Assembly (NCBI RefSeq): GCF_007197775.1
Contig: NZ_CP041638.1
Location: forward strand, 3,038,001 to 3,102,000
Reading direction: 5' to 3'
Origin: Thalassotalea sp. PS06
GTDB lineage: Bacteria > Pseudomonadota > Gammaproteobacteria > Enterobacterales > Alteromonadaceae
DNA: 64,000 bases
Shown here: positions 49,639 through 59,223 of the stretch, in pieces
How positions within the stretch are numbered: the stretch's first letter is position 1
Layout of the letters: the number at the start of each line of letters is the position of its first letter
The notes under the pieces: generated by a model
Databases searched by the model: none
What the model was told of the DNA's origin: nothing
Seen by the model: the letters and a program-made list of their open reading frames with translations, nothing else
Program-made: the position numbers and the translations under genes

Positions 49639-49995
49639 GTGGAAGTCGGAGGTGGAAGGTTTTGATCATGGATGATCTATATGCCGAAAATGCAGGAGCA
49701 ATTTTCGGCGGAAGTGCGTTTTATCGTTCGTCATATCCTGCCTAAAGCTCTGTTTAGCCCAATGGTGGACGGTAGAAGTAAGCGCGTCCATGAATATGTC
49801 TTCGGTTCCCGGCTGGCTTTGATTTCCAGTCAAAGCTGGAAATGACGGGTTAAGTTGGCCAGGCAGCTGTGAAGCAAGCATTATTAGGGCTCTTTCATCG
49901 AGATGTTTGTTATCTCGAATCCCCCCTTTCAGCTTTGCTGAAACTCCACCTTCAAAATGTCGTCTATTTTGACTCCACCAGCGAAGCTTACCTCT
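49639..49995. repeat. mosaic hairpin repeat R3
   Basis: A gene-free block between convergent cca and uppP, with strong similarity to R2 over about 270 bp. It contains CCGAAAATGC/GCAATTTTCGG, GATTTCCAG/CTGGAAAT, ATCGAGAT/ATCTCGA, TTTCAG/CTGAAA and TCAAAAT/ATTTTGA hairpins with ACTCCACC linkers on the right. The minus-strand frame at 49666-49881 loses similarity to its R2 counterpart through a frameshift, so it is not a gene. Confidence 0.85.
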
Positions 49996-50000
49996 TTAAG

Positions 50001-50026
50001 CAAAAAGGTCCTGAAAGGACCTTTTA
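50001..50026 (-). terminator. uppP terminator
   Basis: AAAAGGTCCT (50003-50012) with AGGACCTTTT (50016-50025) and a GAA loop. It overlaps the uppP stop codon. Confidence 0.88.
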
Positions 50027-50821
50027 ACTAATAAACCACACCAGGAAACCGCCCAGTAATAACCGATAAATGACAAATGGCATCATTCCAAGTTTATCGA
50101 CAAGGATCAGGAAATAGTGGATACAGGCATAAGCGCTGACAAAAGCGATACCGCTTCCTAACGCAATCGCCTGCCAGTCTACTGCTTCTGAGCTGGTTAC
50201 CAACTTGAAGGTTAAATAGCTACCCGCCATGGCAATGGCAGGTATTGATAAAAGAAAAGAAAAACGCGCCGCAGCAGTGCGGGTTAAGCCCAGCATCAAG
50301 CCCATGGTCATAGTGATACCACTTCTCGAGGTACCCGGTATTAGAGCGATTGCCTGCGCCAGACCAATCATCATTGCACCTTTAAAACCAAGGGCACTAA
50401 TCTCTTTATTCTGTTTAGCCTTAATATCTACAAAGCCTAAGAGCAAACCAAAAACGATCGTAGTAAGAGCAATAACCGCTGCGCTTCGCAGGTGCTCTTC
50501 AATAAAGTCTTTACCTAACAGACCAAACAGGCCAGCAGGAATCGTCGCAAAAAGAATCCACCAGGCAAGTTGGCTATCTGCCGTGTGCTCTTTCTTAGCG
50601 ATAGAGTTACCCCAGGCAAACAGCATATCGCCGACTTCCTGACGAAAATAAATCATTACCGCCAACAAGGTTCCGACATGAACGGCGACGTCGAATGCCA
50701 ATCCCTGATCCACCCAACCTAATAACTGCGAAGGCAAAATCAAATGTGCTGAGCTGGATATTGGCAAAAATTCGGTAAGGCCCTGGATTAGCGCCAGAAC
50801 AATAATTTCAACGGTAGACAT
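50024..50821 (-). CDS. uppP: undecaprenyl-diphosphate phosphatase
   Basis: A 265-residue polytopic inner-membrane protein (BacA family) that recycles the C55 lipid carrier of cell-wall synthesis. It has the start [22 protein letters not shown], which includes the catalytic E/S-rich motif, and the second motif [14 protein letters not shown]. It has about eight helices. It follows folK by 4 bp and precedes a terminator. The order folB-folK-uppP fits the E. coli folB-uppP neighbourhood. Confidence 0.97.
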   Translation of the reverse strand: MSTVEIIVLALIQGLTEFLPISSSAHLILPSQLLGWVDQGLAFDVAVHVGTLLAVMIYFRQEVGDMLFAWGNSIAKKEHTADSQLAWWILFATIPAGLFGLLGKDFIEEHLRSAAVIALTTIVFGLLLGFVDIKAKQNKEISALGFKGAMMIGLAQAIALIPGTSRSGITMTMGLMLGLTRTAAARFSFLLSIPAIAMAGSYLTFKLVTSSEAVDWQAIALGSGIAFVSAYACIHYFLILVDKLGMMPFVIYRLLLGGFLVWFIS

Positions 50822-50825
50822 AGGT

Positions 50826-51317
50826 TCATTCAGGCCAGTTAAATGGCACTTTCCTTATGATTTGTTTATTTTTATCGTATTCATTCCAAAGTTGTTGATA
50901 GGTTTTCTTCAACACTGGATGCACTAAATTTGGTGCAAGCTCGGACAACGGCCATAACACGTAGGCATTTTCCGGGATCTCATCTCTTGGGATTTGTACC
51001 GGCGTTTCCATCACCTGATCATCGTATAACAGGATATCCAAATCCATTTTCCGGGCACTAAATTTCTTGGAAAAATCGATACGACCCTGCTCTTTCTCAA
51101 GTAGCTTGAGATCCTGGCCAACCTGCCCTGGACTCACATCTGTTTGCACTTCAGCAACCAGATTGAAGAAGTGATCGCCAACAAAGCCAACCGGTTCACA
51201 TTCATAAACAGAGGATAACAAGACGTCACCATACAGTTCACGCAATGCCCTAACCCCGGCAATGATCTGAGCTTCCCGATCAATATTACTGCCGATAGAT
51301 ATAAACACTCTGGCCAT
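50826..51317 (-). CDS. folK: 2-amino-4-hydroxy-6-hydroxymethyldihydropteridine pyrophosphokinase
   Basis: A 163-residue HPPK of folate synthesis. It has [25 protein letters not shown] with the substrate loop, [10 protein letters not shown], and [12 protein letters not shown], the signature with metal-binding aspartates, followed by [17 protein letters not shown]. Its ATG overlaps the folB stop by one base (TAATG), so the two folate enzymes are coupled. Confidence 0.94.
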   Translation of the reverse strand: MARVFISIGSNIDREAQIIAGVRALRELYGDVLLSSVYECEPVGFVGDHFFNLVAEVQTDVSPGQVGQDLKLLEKEQGRIDFSKKFSARKMDLDILLYDDQVMETPVQIPRDEIPENAYVLWPLSELAPNLVHPVLKKTYQQLWNEYDKNKQIIRKVPFNWPE

Positions 51318-51673
51318 TAACTGCGCTCGCCCCGTTCAATGATAATGCCCACGGCATTTGCCTGTTCAACGGCACCAGGTTTAGCGATTTTGATCCGGAT
51401 CCAGTCAATCTGATACTTGCTTATCAATGAATCCACCAGGCGCTGGCCCAGGGTTTCGAGTAAATCAACGGGATTTTCCTGGCAAAATTGCTCAACAAAT
51501 TCAGATACTTCAGCATAGTCTATGGTTTTCGCTAATTCATCATTACTTGCAGCAGGTCGCACATCGGTGGCGATATCGATATCAAATACAAGAAGCTGTT
51601 TAATCTTCTTTTCCCACTCGTAATAGCCAATGGTGGTATGCACCTTCAGGCCTTCAATAAAAATAATGTCCAT
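51317..51673 (-). CDS. folB: dihydroneopterin aldolase
   Basis: A 118-residue DHNA aldolase/epimerase of folate synthesis. It starts MDIIFIEGLKVHTTIGYYEWEKK, with the catalytic lysine in the expected place near the end (IKIAKPGAV), and LLETLGQRLVDSL. It is divergent from plsY and upstream of folK. Confidence 0.95.
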   Translation of the reverse strand: MDIIFIEGLKVHTTIGYYEWEKKIKQLLVFDIDIATDVRPAASNDELAKTIDYAEVSEFVEQFCQENPVDLLETLGQRLVDSLISKYQIDWIRIKIAKPGAVEQANAVGIIIERGERS

Positions 51674-51964
51674 AGTGACGGAATGACCGGTAGTTAAAAT
51701 AAATTATGCGATGAAAAGTATCGAATTGGAGCGGATAAATCGTTAACTGAGTTAAATGTCTCCAAACTCCCCATATATTTGATTAGAAGTATTAAAATTA
51801 ATAGTTGTAAGCAAATATAAATACCCGCAAATATTACCCATTCGACGCTAGAAAAACCACTAAATACCTTGTTAGAATGGGATTTCATTGAATTTTGTTT
51901 AAATTTCCAACACCTGAAACTTCAGGTAATGAAACTAACAAAACAGGGGCTCCGACTTAAGATT

Positions 51965-52564
51965 ATGGTTTGGATTTCGATTGGCATCATTATTATGGCT
52001 TATCTGTTAGGCTCTATCTCTAGTGCCATTCTGATTTGTCGTTTGCGTGGTCTACCGGATCCCCGTACCCAGGGTTCGCACAACCCCGGCGCCACCAACG
52101 TCCTGCGCATATCCAATAAAGCCACCGCCGCTGCGGTATTGTTCCTTGATGTGTTGAAAGGTGCAGTCCCGGTTTATGGTGCATTCTTGCTCGGCGTTGA
52201 GCCAATCTATCTCGGCTTAATCGCAATCGCCGCCTGCCTTGGTCATATGTACCCTATTTTTTTCCGTTTTCAGGGTGGTAAAGCCGTAGCAACCGCATTT
52301 GGCGCCCTATCCGCCATCGGTTGGACATTCTCACTCGCTCTTATCATCACCTGGCTTGCGGTTTTTAGAGCGACAAAATACTCATCACTAGCGGCAATTG
52401 TTACCGTTTCCCTGGCACCTTTATATACCTTTTTCCTGAAACCTCTTTATGTTCAGGAAGTAACCATGTTGTCACTATTAATCATATTCCGTCATCGCGA
52501 CAACCTTGTACGTTTGTGGCAGGGTGAAGAAGGCAAGATGAGGTCAAAGCACGGTACCAAGTAA
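51965..52564 (+). CDS. plsY: acyl-phosphate glycerol-3-phosphate acyltransferase
   Basis: A 199-residue, five-helix inner-membrane enzyme that makes lysophosphatidic acid. The first helix is [16 protein letters not shown], the glycerol-phosphate motif is [12 protein letters not shown], and the third motif is [14 protein letters not shown]. The ATG at 51965 gives the usual family start; an upstream frame to 51869 would add 32 atypical residues. It is divergent from folB. Confidence 0.95.
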   Translation: MVWISIGIIIMAYLLGSISSAILICRLRGLPDPRTQGSHNPGATNVLRISNKATAAAVLFLDVLKGAVPVYGAFLLGVEPIYLGLIAIAACLGHMYPIFFRFQGGKAVATAFGALSAIGWTFSLALIITWLAVFRATKYSSLAAIVTVSLAPLYTFFLKPLYVQEVTMLSLLIIFRHRDNLVRLWQGEEGKMRSKHGTK

Positions 52565-52650
52565 CCCCTTACCCATTCACTTCTTGATTGGCTCGGGCGG
52601 TATTGCTACCATACCTGGTCTAACCAGTTTACTATCTAAATTCCCAAATC

Positions 52651-53187
52651 ATGAATCTTTATTTTCGTTTTTTCACCATGATGCTGACATCGTGGTTTAA
52701 ATCTGCTGTTGATGTTTTCGAACCATTTACTTCCAAGCATATCGTCTGGCCGACGGATTTAGATTTGCTGGGACATATCAATAACGGCCGCTACTTTACC
52801 ATTACCGATAATGTTCGGGTCGAGATGATGATCCGCGCAGGTCTTTGGCAGGCCATTCGCAAAGAAAAGTTTTATCCGGTTATCGCCGGTGAAATGGCTC
52901 AGTTTCGCAAGCCATTATTACCTTTTCAGCGCTATGAAATCGTTACCCGCTTTAGTGGTTGGGACGATAAGTTTTTCTACGTTGAGCACACCTTCAAATC
53001 AAAACGTGGCGTGCATGCGTTATTGATGGTGAAGATTCGTATTATCAGTGACAGCGAAAGGCGTATTTCGCCAAAAGAGATGCTGGAATTAATCCCGGAT
53101 GCCAATGTTGATGCTATCAACGTTTGCCATATCGTTGATAAATGGAATGAAAGCTCAATGGATCATTGGCAGCAACTGAGCCGCTAA
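52651..53187 (+). CDS. acyl-CoA thioesterase-like hot-dog protein
   Basis: A 178-residue protein of the 4-hydroxybenzoyl-CoA thioesterase type. WPTDLDLLGHINNGRYFTIT matches the D-x(n)-GH-x-NN catalytic motif of hot-dog thioesterases. It is followed by FRKPLLPFQRYEIVTRFSGW and KFFYVEHTF strands. The substrate is unknown. A later ATG (52681) could be the true start, because the first 10 residues are hydrophobic and unusual. Confidence 0.85.
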   Translation: MNLYFRFFTMMLTSWFKSAVDVFEPFTSKHIVWPTDLDLLGHINNGRYFTITDNVRVEMMIRAGLWQAIRKEKFYPVIAGEMAQFRKPLLPFQRYEIVTRFSGWDDKFFYVEHTFKSKRGVHALLMVKIRIISDSERRISPKEMLELIPDANVDAINVCHIVDKWNESSMDHWQQLSR

Positions 53188-53221
53188 ACCCAATTAGCAA
53201 TTGCAATGCACAAACCCAAAT

Positions 53222-53256
53222 AAAAAAGGGCCGGTTTTCACATCGGCCCTTTTTTG
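53222..53256. terminator. bidirectional terminator
   Basis: AAAAAAGGGCCG (53222-53233) with CGGCCCTTTTTT (53244-53255), flanked by A- and T-runs, lies between the convergent thioesterase gene and tsaD. Confidence 0.93.
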
Positions 53257-53271
53257 TATGCATTCGATCAA

Positions 53272-53310
53272 GGGGGCAGAATCGTTGAACGTTTCAACGA
53301 CTCTGCCCCC
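53272..53310. repeat. long GC-rich hairpin downstream of tsaD
   Basis: An 18-bp stem, GGGGGCAGAATCGTTGAA (53272-53289) with TTCAACGACTCTGCCCCC (53293-53310), has one mismatch and a 3-nt loop. There is no T-run. Its style recalls REP sequences mobilised by RAYT transposases, but no second copy was seen in the window. Confidence 0.8.
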
Positions 53311-53330
53311 CGATTTTGAAGCGTTAATTC

Positions 53331-54344
53331 CTATACAGGCGGTAAGGTATCCAGCGGCCATCTTGGGGTTGCCTGAAAGGTAAGTTCAGCATCCACACCA
53401 GCTTTTAATCGCTGCATCCCGGCAAACGCAATCATCGCGCCATTGTCGGTACAATACTCGGGACGAGGGTAATAAACGTTACCGTTTAACTTCTTCATTA
53501 CCGCAGCAAGTTTCGCTCGAAGCTCTTTGTTGGCACTCACGCCACCGGCAATCACCAATCGATTCAAACCACATTGCTGCAAGGCACGCTTACATTTAAT
53601 AGTTAGGGTATCGATTACCGCATCCTGGAATGCATAAGCGATATCTGCCTTTGTCTGGTCACTATCGTCTTCTTTGTAAATAGTATTAGCAGCAAAGGTT
53701 TTTAGACCTGAAAAGCTAAAATCAAGACCTGGACGGTCGGTCATCGGACGCGGAAATTTAAAGCGCCCTGGGGTGCCACTTTCTGCCATTTTCGCCAATA
53801 CCGGACCTCCTGGATAATCCAGGCCTAAAAGCTTAGCGGTTTTATCAAATGCTTCACCGGCAGCATCATCAATGGATTCACCCAATACTTCATACTCGCC
53901 AATACCATCGACTCGCACGAGTAATGTGTGACCACCGGATACTAACAGGGCAATGAATGGAAACTCGGGAACATCTTCTTCCAGCATTGGTGCCAACAAG
54001 TGACCTTCCATATGATGCACAGGTACTGCTGGGATCCCCCAGCCATAGGCTAAGGATCGACCAATAGAGCAACCCACTAGTAATGCCCCTACTAAGCCAG
54101 GGCCTGCAGTATAGGCAACACCATCGAGATCTTCCGGTGTCATATTCGCATCTTTTAGCGCTTCATTAATTAAAGGCAGGGTTTTTCGAACATGATCTCT
54201 CGATGCTAATTCCGGGACAACACCACCATAATCGGCGTGTACATCAATTTGCGAATACAATCGGTGAGCAAGAATTCCCTGCTCCTCATCAAAAATCGCA
54301 ATACCGGTTTCATCACAAGAGGTTTCAATACCTAAAATACGCAT
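53331..54344 (-). CDS. tsaD: tRNA threonylcarbamoyladenosine transferase subunit
   Basis: A 337-residue ASKHA-family protein that transfers the threonylcarbamoyl group to A37 of ANN-decoding tRNAs. It has [16 protein letters not shown], the metal-binding [25 protein letters not shown], and the FSFSGLKTF and [13 protein letters not shown] motifs. It is adjacent to and divergent from rpsU, the classic arrangement. Confidence 0.97.
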   Translation of the reverse strand: MRILGIETSCDETGIAIFDEEQGILAHRLYSQIDVHADYGGVVPELASRDHVRKTLPLINEALKDANMTPEDLDGVAYTAGPGLVGALLVGCSIGRSLAYGWGIPAVPVHHMEGHLLAPMLEEDVPEFPFIALLVSGGHTLLVRVDGIGEYEVLGESIDDAAGEAFDKTAKLLGLDYPGGPVLAKMAESGTPGRFKFPRPMTDRPGLDFSFSGLKTFAANTIYKEDDSDQTKADIAYAFQDAVIDTLTIKCKRALQQCGLNRLVIAGGVSANKELRAKLAAVMKKLNGNVYYPRPEYCTDNGAMIAFAGMQRLKAGVDAELTFQATPRWPLDTLPPV

Positions 54345-54579
54345 GTTTATTTACCTAAAATTAACATTTTCAGACACTTTCGTCTGAAGGATCCCGAAAT
54401 GATCAAAGATTTGCAGGCGATCTTAGCGCCCGTTACAAGATTTCACCAGTTGTTTTAAATAAAACTCGATTAAAACTTTACATCCAAGGATCGATCGGAT
54501 TAAAATACCGCACCATTTTTAAACAGCCCGGATATTTTTGTTTTCCGGGTCAAAGTATTCACTAGAGGTGAGAGGCACA

Positions 54580-54795
54580 ATGCCAGTAATTAAAGTAAGA
54601 GAAAACGAGCCGTTTGATGTAGCTCTTCGTCGTTTCAAACGTTCATGTGAAAAAGCAGGTATCCTTTCTGAAGTTCGCCGTCGCGAATCTTTCGAGAAGC
54701 CTACCTGGGAACGTAAGCGCAAGAAAGCTGCTGCTGTTAAGCGTCACGCGAAGAAAGTTGCTCGCGAAAACGCTCGTCGTATCCGTTTATATTAA
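54580..54795 (+). CDS. rpsU: 30S ribosomal protein S21
   Basis: A 71-residue basic ribosomal protein. [20 protein letters not shown] is the normal start, so the ATG at 54580 is used and not the 14-residue longer frame. A GAGGTGAG ribosome-binding site lies just before it. It heads the rpsU-yqeY-dnaG-rpoD macromolecular-synthesis group. A CCCGG/CCGGG hairpin (about 54527-54549) lies in its 5' leader. Confidence 0.98.
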   Translation: MPVIKVRENEPFDVALRRFKRSCEKAGILSEVRRRESFEKPTWERKRKKAAAVKRHAKKVARENARRIRLY

Positions 54796-54819
54796 TACTT
54801 TAAGGAATCTCCTGAAGTT

Positions 54820-55266
54820 ATGAGTTTGCTAAGTCAACTCAACGACGAGATGAAAAACGCCATGCGTGCCAAAGACAAAAATCGTCTTGGCGTTATTCGC
54901 ATGGCGTTGTCAGCTATTAAGCAGGCAAAAATCGATAATCAAAAAGAAATGTCCGATGATGACATTTTGGCACTGTTTACCAAAATGATAAAACAGCGCA
55001 AAGAATCGGTTGCCATGTACACCGAAGGTGGACGTGAAGAAATGGCTGCTGCAGAACAAGCTGAAATTGCAGTGATTGAAGAGTTTTTGCCACAGGCATT
55101 AACCGCTGACGAAGTGCAGCAATTAATCACTCAGGCGATTGCCGATTCAGGTGCCGCATCCATGGCTGATATGGGTAAGGTAATGGCAATCTTAAAGCCA
55201 CAAATGCAAGGACGTGCCGACTTAGGCAAGGTTAGCGGACAGGTGCGAGCAGCACTTAACAGCTAA
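54820..55266 (+). CDS. yqeY: GatB/YqeY-domain protein
   Basis: A 148-residue helical protein. It has KNAMRAKDKNRLGVIRMAL and QRKESVAMYTEGGREEMAAAEQAEIAVIEEFLP, the YqeY signature, plus the C-terminal GatB-like domain ending MADMGKVMAILKPQMQGRADLGKVS. It is thought to have a tRNA-related function; this is not established. It follows rpsU by 24 bp, its usual place in many proteobacteria though not in E. coli. Confidence 0.93.
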   Translation: MSLLSQLNDEMKNAMRAKDKNRLGVIRMALSAIKQAKIDNQKEMSDDDILALFTKMIKQRKESVAMYTEGGREEMAAAEQAEIAVIEEFLPQALTADEVQQLITQAIADSGAASMADMGKVMAILKPQMQGRADLGKVSGQVRAALNS

Positions 55267-55287
55267 GACCTTCAATGTATTTAACAG

Positions 55288-55321
55288 AACCGTGCTGATG
55301 ATCAATTAGCGCGGTTTTTTT
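55288..55321 (+). terminator. terminator after yqeY
   Basis: AACCGTGCT (55288-55296) with AGCGCGGTT (55308-55316), one G-T pair, then T7. It partly uncouples rpsU-yqeY from dnaG. Confidence 0.85.
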
Positions 55322-55345
55322 ATCCTTGAAATTTAACTAATACGG

Positions 55346-55400
55346 ATACCAAGTCCACTAAGTGTTTTCCCACCTAGTGAGATTTTAATGGAATTGGTAT
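55346..55400. repeat. palindromic intergenic repeat, copy D
   Basis: ATACCAAGTCCACTAAGTG at the left and a right end of GGAATTGGTAT, in inverted orientation relative to copy A and nearly identical to its reverse complement. It lies between the yqeY terminator and dnaG. Confidence 0.8.
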
Positions 55401-55483
55401 GATTTAGCTGACAACTGACTCACCGTTAGTGTAAGTTATATGATCACTCGCTCCCAAGATAATAAGCGCAATTCGAATAGGCT

Positions 55484-57244
55484 ATGGCTGGATTAATCCC
55501 ACGACAATTTATTGACGACCTGCTCGCCAGAACCGACATTGTCGATTTAATCGATTCCAAAGTCAGTTTAAAAAAAGCCGGTAAGAACTATCAGGCCTGT
55601 TGTCCATTCCACAGCGAAAAAAGCCCGTCATTTACCGTTAGCCGAGACAAACAGTTTTATCACTGCTTTGGTTGCGGTGCTCATGGCAATGCCATCTCCT
55701 TTATCATGGAATATGAGCGCCTGGAATTTGTTGATGCCATTGAAGAGCTAGCGGGCCTTGCTGGCGTCGAGGTGGAACGCGAGCAAAATATCAGCCCAGA
55801 GCAACAGCGTAAACAAGCTCAGGTTCATAAACAAAAGCAGGACGATTACCAGTTAATGGGTAATATCGCTCGCTTTTATCAGCACAACCTAAAACACCAT
55901 AACGATTCCAAAGACGTTATCGAATACCTCAAAGGCCGGGGTTTAAGCGGTGAAATCGTTAAAAAATTCGGTATTGGTTATTCCGCCGACTCCTGGGATG
56001 GCGTCATGGGTCAGTTTGGTCAAAGTCAGCAACTCTCTAGTCAGCTTGTTGAGCTTGGGATGGCAATTCAGGGCGATAAAAATCGCCCGTATGACCGGTT
56101 CCGTGGCCGGGTAATGTTCCCGATTACCGATAAGCGCGGCCGGGTGATAGGTTTTGGTGGCCGGGTGTTATCCGATGGTACCCCAAAGTATCTCAACTCG
56201 CCGGAAACCCGCATTTATCATAAAGGTCAGGAGTTATATGGTCTTTATGAAGCGAAGAAATACGCCAAAGATTTACAGCGCCTTGTGGTTGTTGAAGGCT
56301 ATATGGATGTGGTGGCTCTTGCCCAACACGACATTCCTTATGCGGTTGCATCGCTTGGCACATCAACCACGGTAGAGCAGTTACAAACCCTGTTTCGCAC
56401 CGTTAAAGAAGTTATTTGCTGTTATGACGGCGACCGTGCTGGTCGCGATGCCGCCTGGCGCGCGATGGAAAATGCTTTGCCATTAATTCGTGATGGTTAT
56501 TCCCTGAAATTTGTATTCCTGCCAGATGGCGAAGACCCGGATACCTTGGTTAGGGATCAAGGTAAAGAAGCCTTTGAAAAAATCTTAGATAACGCTAAGC
56601 CATTATCGAAATTTATCTTTGAGCATTTGTTATCGGAAGTGGATATTAATTCCCTTGAAGGTAAAGCCGCGCTGGTGGATAAATTCCAACCTTACTTAGC
56701 GAAAATGCCTGACAGTGTACTGAAAGATTCCCTGATGACTGAGCTTGCCAACAACTTTGGTCATGGTAGTGAACAACAACTGGCGCGATTAACTCAAACA
56801 AAATCAAACACTTCTAAGCCGGCGAAAAATGATGCAAAAAATAAGGTGACGCCAGTGCGTCTTGCTATTGCATTATTGCTCGAGCATCCCCATTTAGAGG
56901 GAGTATTAGAAGATTTTTCAGTACTGGATAACATCGAACTTCCCGGTATCAACATTCTGCGTCAGTTATTGCAGCAATGTCGCGCCAACCCGGAATGCTC
57001 TGGTGCGCAGCTGGTAGAAAACTGGCGTAACACGGAAATTGGTCCGGTACTGGCCAAGTTATTAATCTGGGAACATCATATCGACAAAGATGCCGCCGAA
57101 GGCGTATTTATCGATACCCTGGATAAAATTCTCAACACTTTTGTTGAGCAACGTACAGAAACACTTTTACAAAAGGCACGTTTAGGCCAATTGAATCCGC
57201 AAGAAAAACAGGAACTTCAGTCGCTGTTGAACGCCCAAAGCTAG
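55484..57244 (+). CDS. dnaG: DNA primase
   Basis: A 586-residue primase that makes RNA primers for replication. The N-terminal zinc-binding domain has CCPFHSEKSPSF and CFGCGAHGNA (near residues 39-66). The central TOPRIM catalytic core has VVVEGYMDVVAL near 267 and CYDGDRAGRDAAWRA. The C-terminal DnaB-binding domain is helical and less conserved. It precedes rpoD. Confidence 0.98.
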   Translation: MAGLIPRQFIDDLLARTDIVDLIDSKVSLKKAGKNYQACCPFHSEKSPSFTVSRDKQFYHCFGCGAHGNAISFIMEYERLEFVDAIEELAGLAGVEVEREQNISPEQQRKQAQVHKQKQDDYQLMGNIARFYQHNLKHHNDSKDVIEYLKGRGLSGEIVKKFGIGYSADSWDGVMGQFGQSQQLSSQLVELGMAIQGDKNRPYDRFRGRVMFPITDKRGRVIGFGGRVLSDGTPKYLNSPETRIYHKGQELYGLYEAKKYAKDLQRLVVVEGYMDVVALAQHDIPYAVASLGTSTTVEQLQTLFRTVKEVICCYDGDRAGRDAAWRAMENALPLIRDGYSLKFVFLPDGEDPDTLVRDQGKEAFEKILDNAKPLSKFIFEHLLSEVDINSLEGKAALVDKFQPYLAKMPDSVLKDSLMTELANNFGHGSEQQLARLTQTKSNTSKPAKNDAKNKVTPVRLAIALLLEHPHLEGVLEDFSVLDNIELPGINILRQLLQQCRANPECSGAQLVENWRNTEIGPVLAKLLIWEHHIDKDAAEGVFIDTLDKILNTFVEQRTETLLQKARLGQLNPQEKQELQSLLNAQS

Positions 57245-57337
57245 GGTTTTCGGCTACTGGTATTTCTCAATTCGACTTGCTATAATTTCGGCCTTTACTG
57301 TTCGTATTTTGATAGCCAAATAGGTGGACAATCGTCG

Positions 57338-59182
57338 ATGGACCAAGCCCCGCAATCTAGACTCAAAGAACTCATCACTAAAGGTAAAGAGCAAGGTTAC
57401 TTAACCTTTGCCGAAGTGAACGATCACCTGCCGCAGGACATTATCGATTCTGATCAAGTGGAAGATATCATCCGCATGATTAACGATATGGGTATTCAGG
57501 TATTTGAAAATGCGCCGGATGCCGATACATTGATGATGAGCGAAGCGAATACCGATGAAGACGCAGCAGAAGCGGCGGCTCAGGCACTAGCCACGGTAGA
57601 AAGCGAAATCGGTCGCACCACAGATCCAGTGCGCATGTACATGCGTGAAATGGGTACGGTTGAACTCCTTACCCGTAAAGGCGAAATTGTTATCGCCAAA
57701 CGTATCGAAGAAGGTATTCGTGAAGTACAACGCAGTGTTTCAGAATACCCACCAGCCATTAACTACCTTCTAGAGCAATGGGATAATTTTGAAGCCGAAG
57801 AAATTCGCTTAAGCGATATCATTCTTGGTTTCCTTGACCCAGACGCGGAAGAAGAAGCCGCACCAACGGCTACTCACATTGGTTCTGAACTGTCTGAAGA
57901 AGAATTGGAAGACGAAGATAACGATGGCGCAGATAGCGATGACGACGACGAAGAGGAAGAGGACACAGGTCCTGATCCTGAATTGGCTCGTGAGCGTTTC
58001 ACTGAACTTCGTAACCTTTACGAAAAAGCCAATAAGATCATCGACAGCAAAGGCCGTAATCACAAAGACGCGGTAGCGGTTATCGATGAAATCGCTGAAG
58101 TATTTAAAGAATTCCGTTTAGTACCTAAGCTATTTGATCGCTTAGTGAAAAACATGCGTGATGTAATGGATCGAGTTCGTGTTCAGGAACGTCTTATCAT
58201 GAAACACTGTGTGGTTGGCGCAGGCATGCCAAAAACCACCTTCATTAAGGTTTTCCCTGGTAACGAAACAAAATTAGATTGGTTGGAAAAAGAGATCGCT
58301 GCTGGTCATGCTTATTCTGACAAATTGAAGCTTATTAAGTTTGATGTCGAGCGTTGTGTTTACAAGTTAAACGCATTGGAAGAAGAAACTTACCTGAGCG
58401 TTCAAAGCATTAAAGACATCAACCGTCGTATGTCTATCGGTGAAGCAAAAGCTCGCCGTGCGAAGAAAGAAATGGTCGAAGCCAACTTGCGATTGGTTAT
58501 CTCAATTGCCAAGAAATATACCAACCGTGGTTTACAATTTCTGGATCTTATCCAGGAAGGTAATATTGGTTTGATGAAAGCGGTAGACAAATTTGAATAT
58601 CGTCGCGGTTATAAGTTTTCAACCTATGCTACCTGGTGGATTCGTCAGGCGATCACTCGCTCGATTGCGGATCAGGCACGTACCATACGTATTCCGGTTC
58701 ACATGATTGAGACCATCAATAAGCTAAACCGTATCTCTCGTCAGATGCTTCAGGAAATGGGTCGAGAACCTACGCCTGAAGAATTGGCTGAACGTATGAT
58801 AATGCCGGAAGATAAGATCCGTAAGGTACTGAAAATTGCCAAAGAGCCAATCTCAATGGAAACACCAATTGGTGATGATGAAGATTCGCACTTAGGTGAT
58901 TTCATCGAAGATGGCAGTGGTGAGTTACCAGTGGATGCGGCAACGACCGAGAACCTTAAGAATGCGACTCACGAAGTCCTGGCCGGTCTTACCGCTCGTG
59001 AAGCAAAAGTTCTTCGTATGCGTTTCGGTATCGATATGAACACCGACCACACCTTAGAAGAAGTTGGTAAGCAGTTTGACGTTACCCGTGAGCGTATCCG
59101 TCAAATCGAAGCAAAAGCGCTTCGCAAGCTACGCCACCCTTCCCGCTCTGAGCAGCTGAAAAGCTTCTTAGACGGCGAGTAA
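57338..59182 (+). CDS. rpoD: RNA polymerase primary sigma factor (sigma-70)
   Basis: A 614-residue housekeeping sigma factor. Region 1.1 is at the start, followed by region 1.2 ([19 protein letters not shown]) and a very acidic non-conserved insert (about residues 170-210, Asp/Glu runs). Regions 2.1-2.4 include [20 protein letters not shown], region 3 follows, and region 4.2 holds the helix-turn-helix for the -35 box ([20 protein letters not shown]). It ends the rpsU-yqeY-dnaG-rpoD group with a strong terminator. Confidence 0.99.
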   Translation: MDQAPQSRLKELITKGKEQGYLTFAEVNDHLPQDIIDSDQVEDIIRMINDMGIQVFENAPDADTLMMSEANTDEDAAEAAAQALATVESEIGRTTDPVRMYMREMGTVELLTRKGEIVIAKRIEEGIREVQRSVSEYPPAINYLLEQWDNFEAEEIRLSDIILGFLDPDAEEEAAPTATHIGSELSEEELEDEDNDGADSDDDDEEEEDTGPDPELARERFTELRNLYEKANKIIDSKGRNHKDAVAVIDEIAEVFKEFRLVPKLFDRLVKNMRDVMDRVRVQERLIMKHCVVGAGMPKTTFIKVFPGNETKLDWLEKEIAAGHAYSDKLKLIKFDVERCVYKLNALEEETYLSVQSIKDINRRMSIGEAKARRAKKEMVEANLRLVISIAKKYTNRGLQFLDLIQEGNIGLMKAVDKFEYRRGYKFSTYATWWIRQAITRSIADQARTIRIPVHMIETINKLNRISRQMLQEMGREPTPEELAERMIMPEDKIRKVLKIAKEPISMETPIGDDEDSHLGDFIEDGSGELPVDAATTENLKNATHEVLAGLTAREAKVLRMRFGIDMNTDHTLEEVGKQFDVTRERIRQIEAKALRKLRHPSRSEQLKSFLDGE

Positions 59183-59190
59183 ATCGAGTT

Positions 59191-59219
59191 AAAAAAAGCC
59201 CGCTAACGCGGGCTTTTTT
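59191..59219 (+). terminator. rpoD terminator
   Basis: A7 followed by GCCCGC (59198-59203) with GCGGGC (59208-59213), a TAAC loop and T6. The following TTTTGTTTTAGAGGGATGCT matches the sequence after the tolC terminator. Confidence 0.95.
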
Positions 59220-59223
59220 GTTT

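Noticed and set aside
51694..51888. 64-codon minus-strand frame with a hydrophobic segment, between folB and plsY
   Set aside because: No Shine-Dalgarno, no recognised family, and it lies across the divergent promoter region; a real small membrane protein cannot be excluded.
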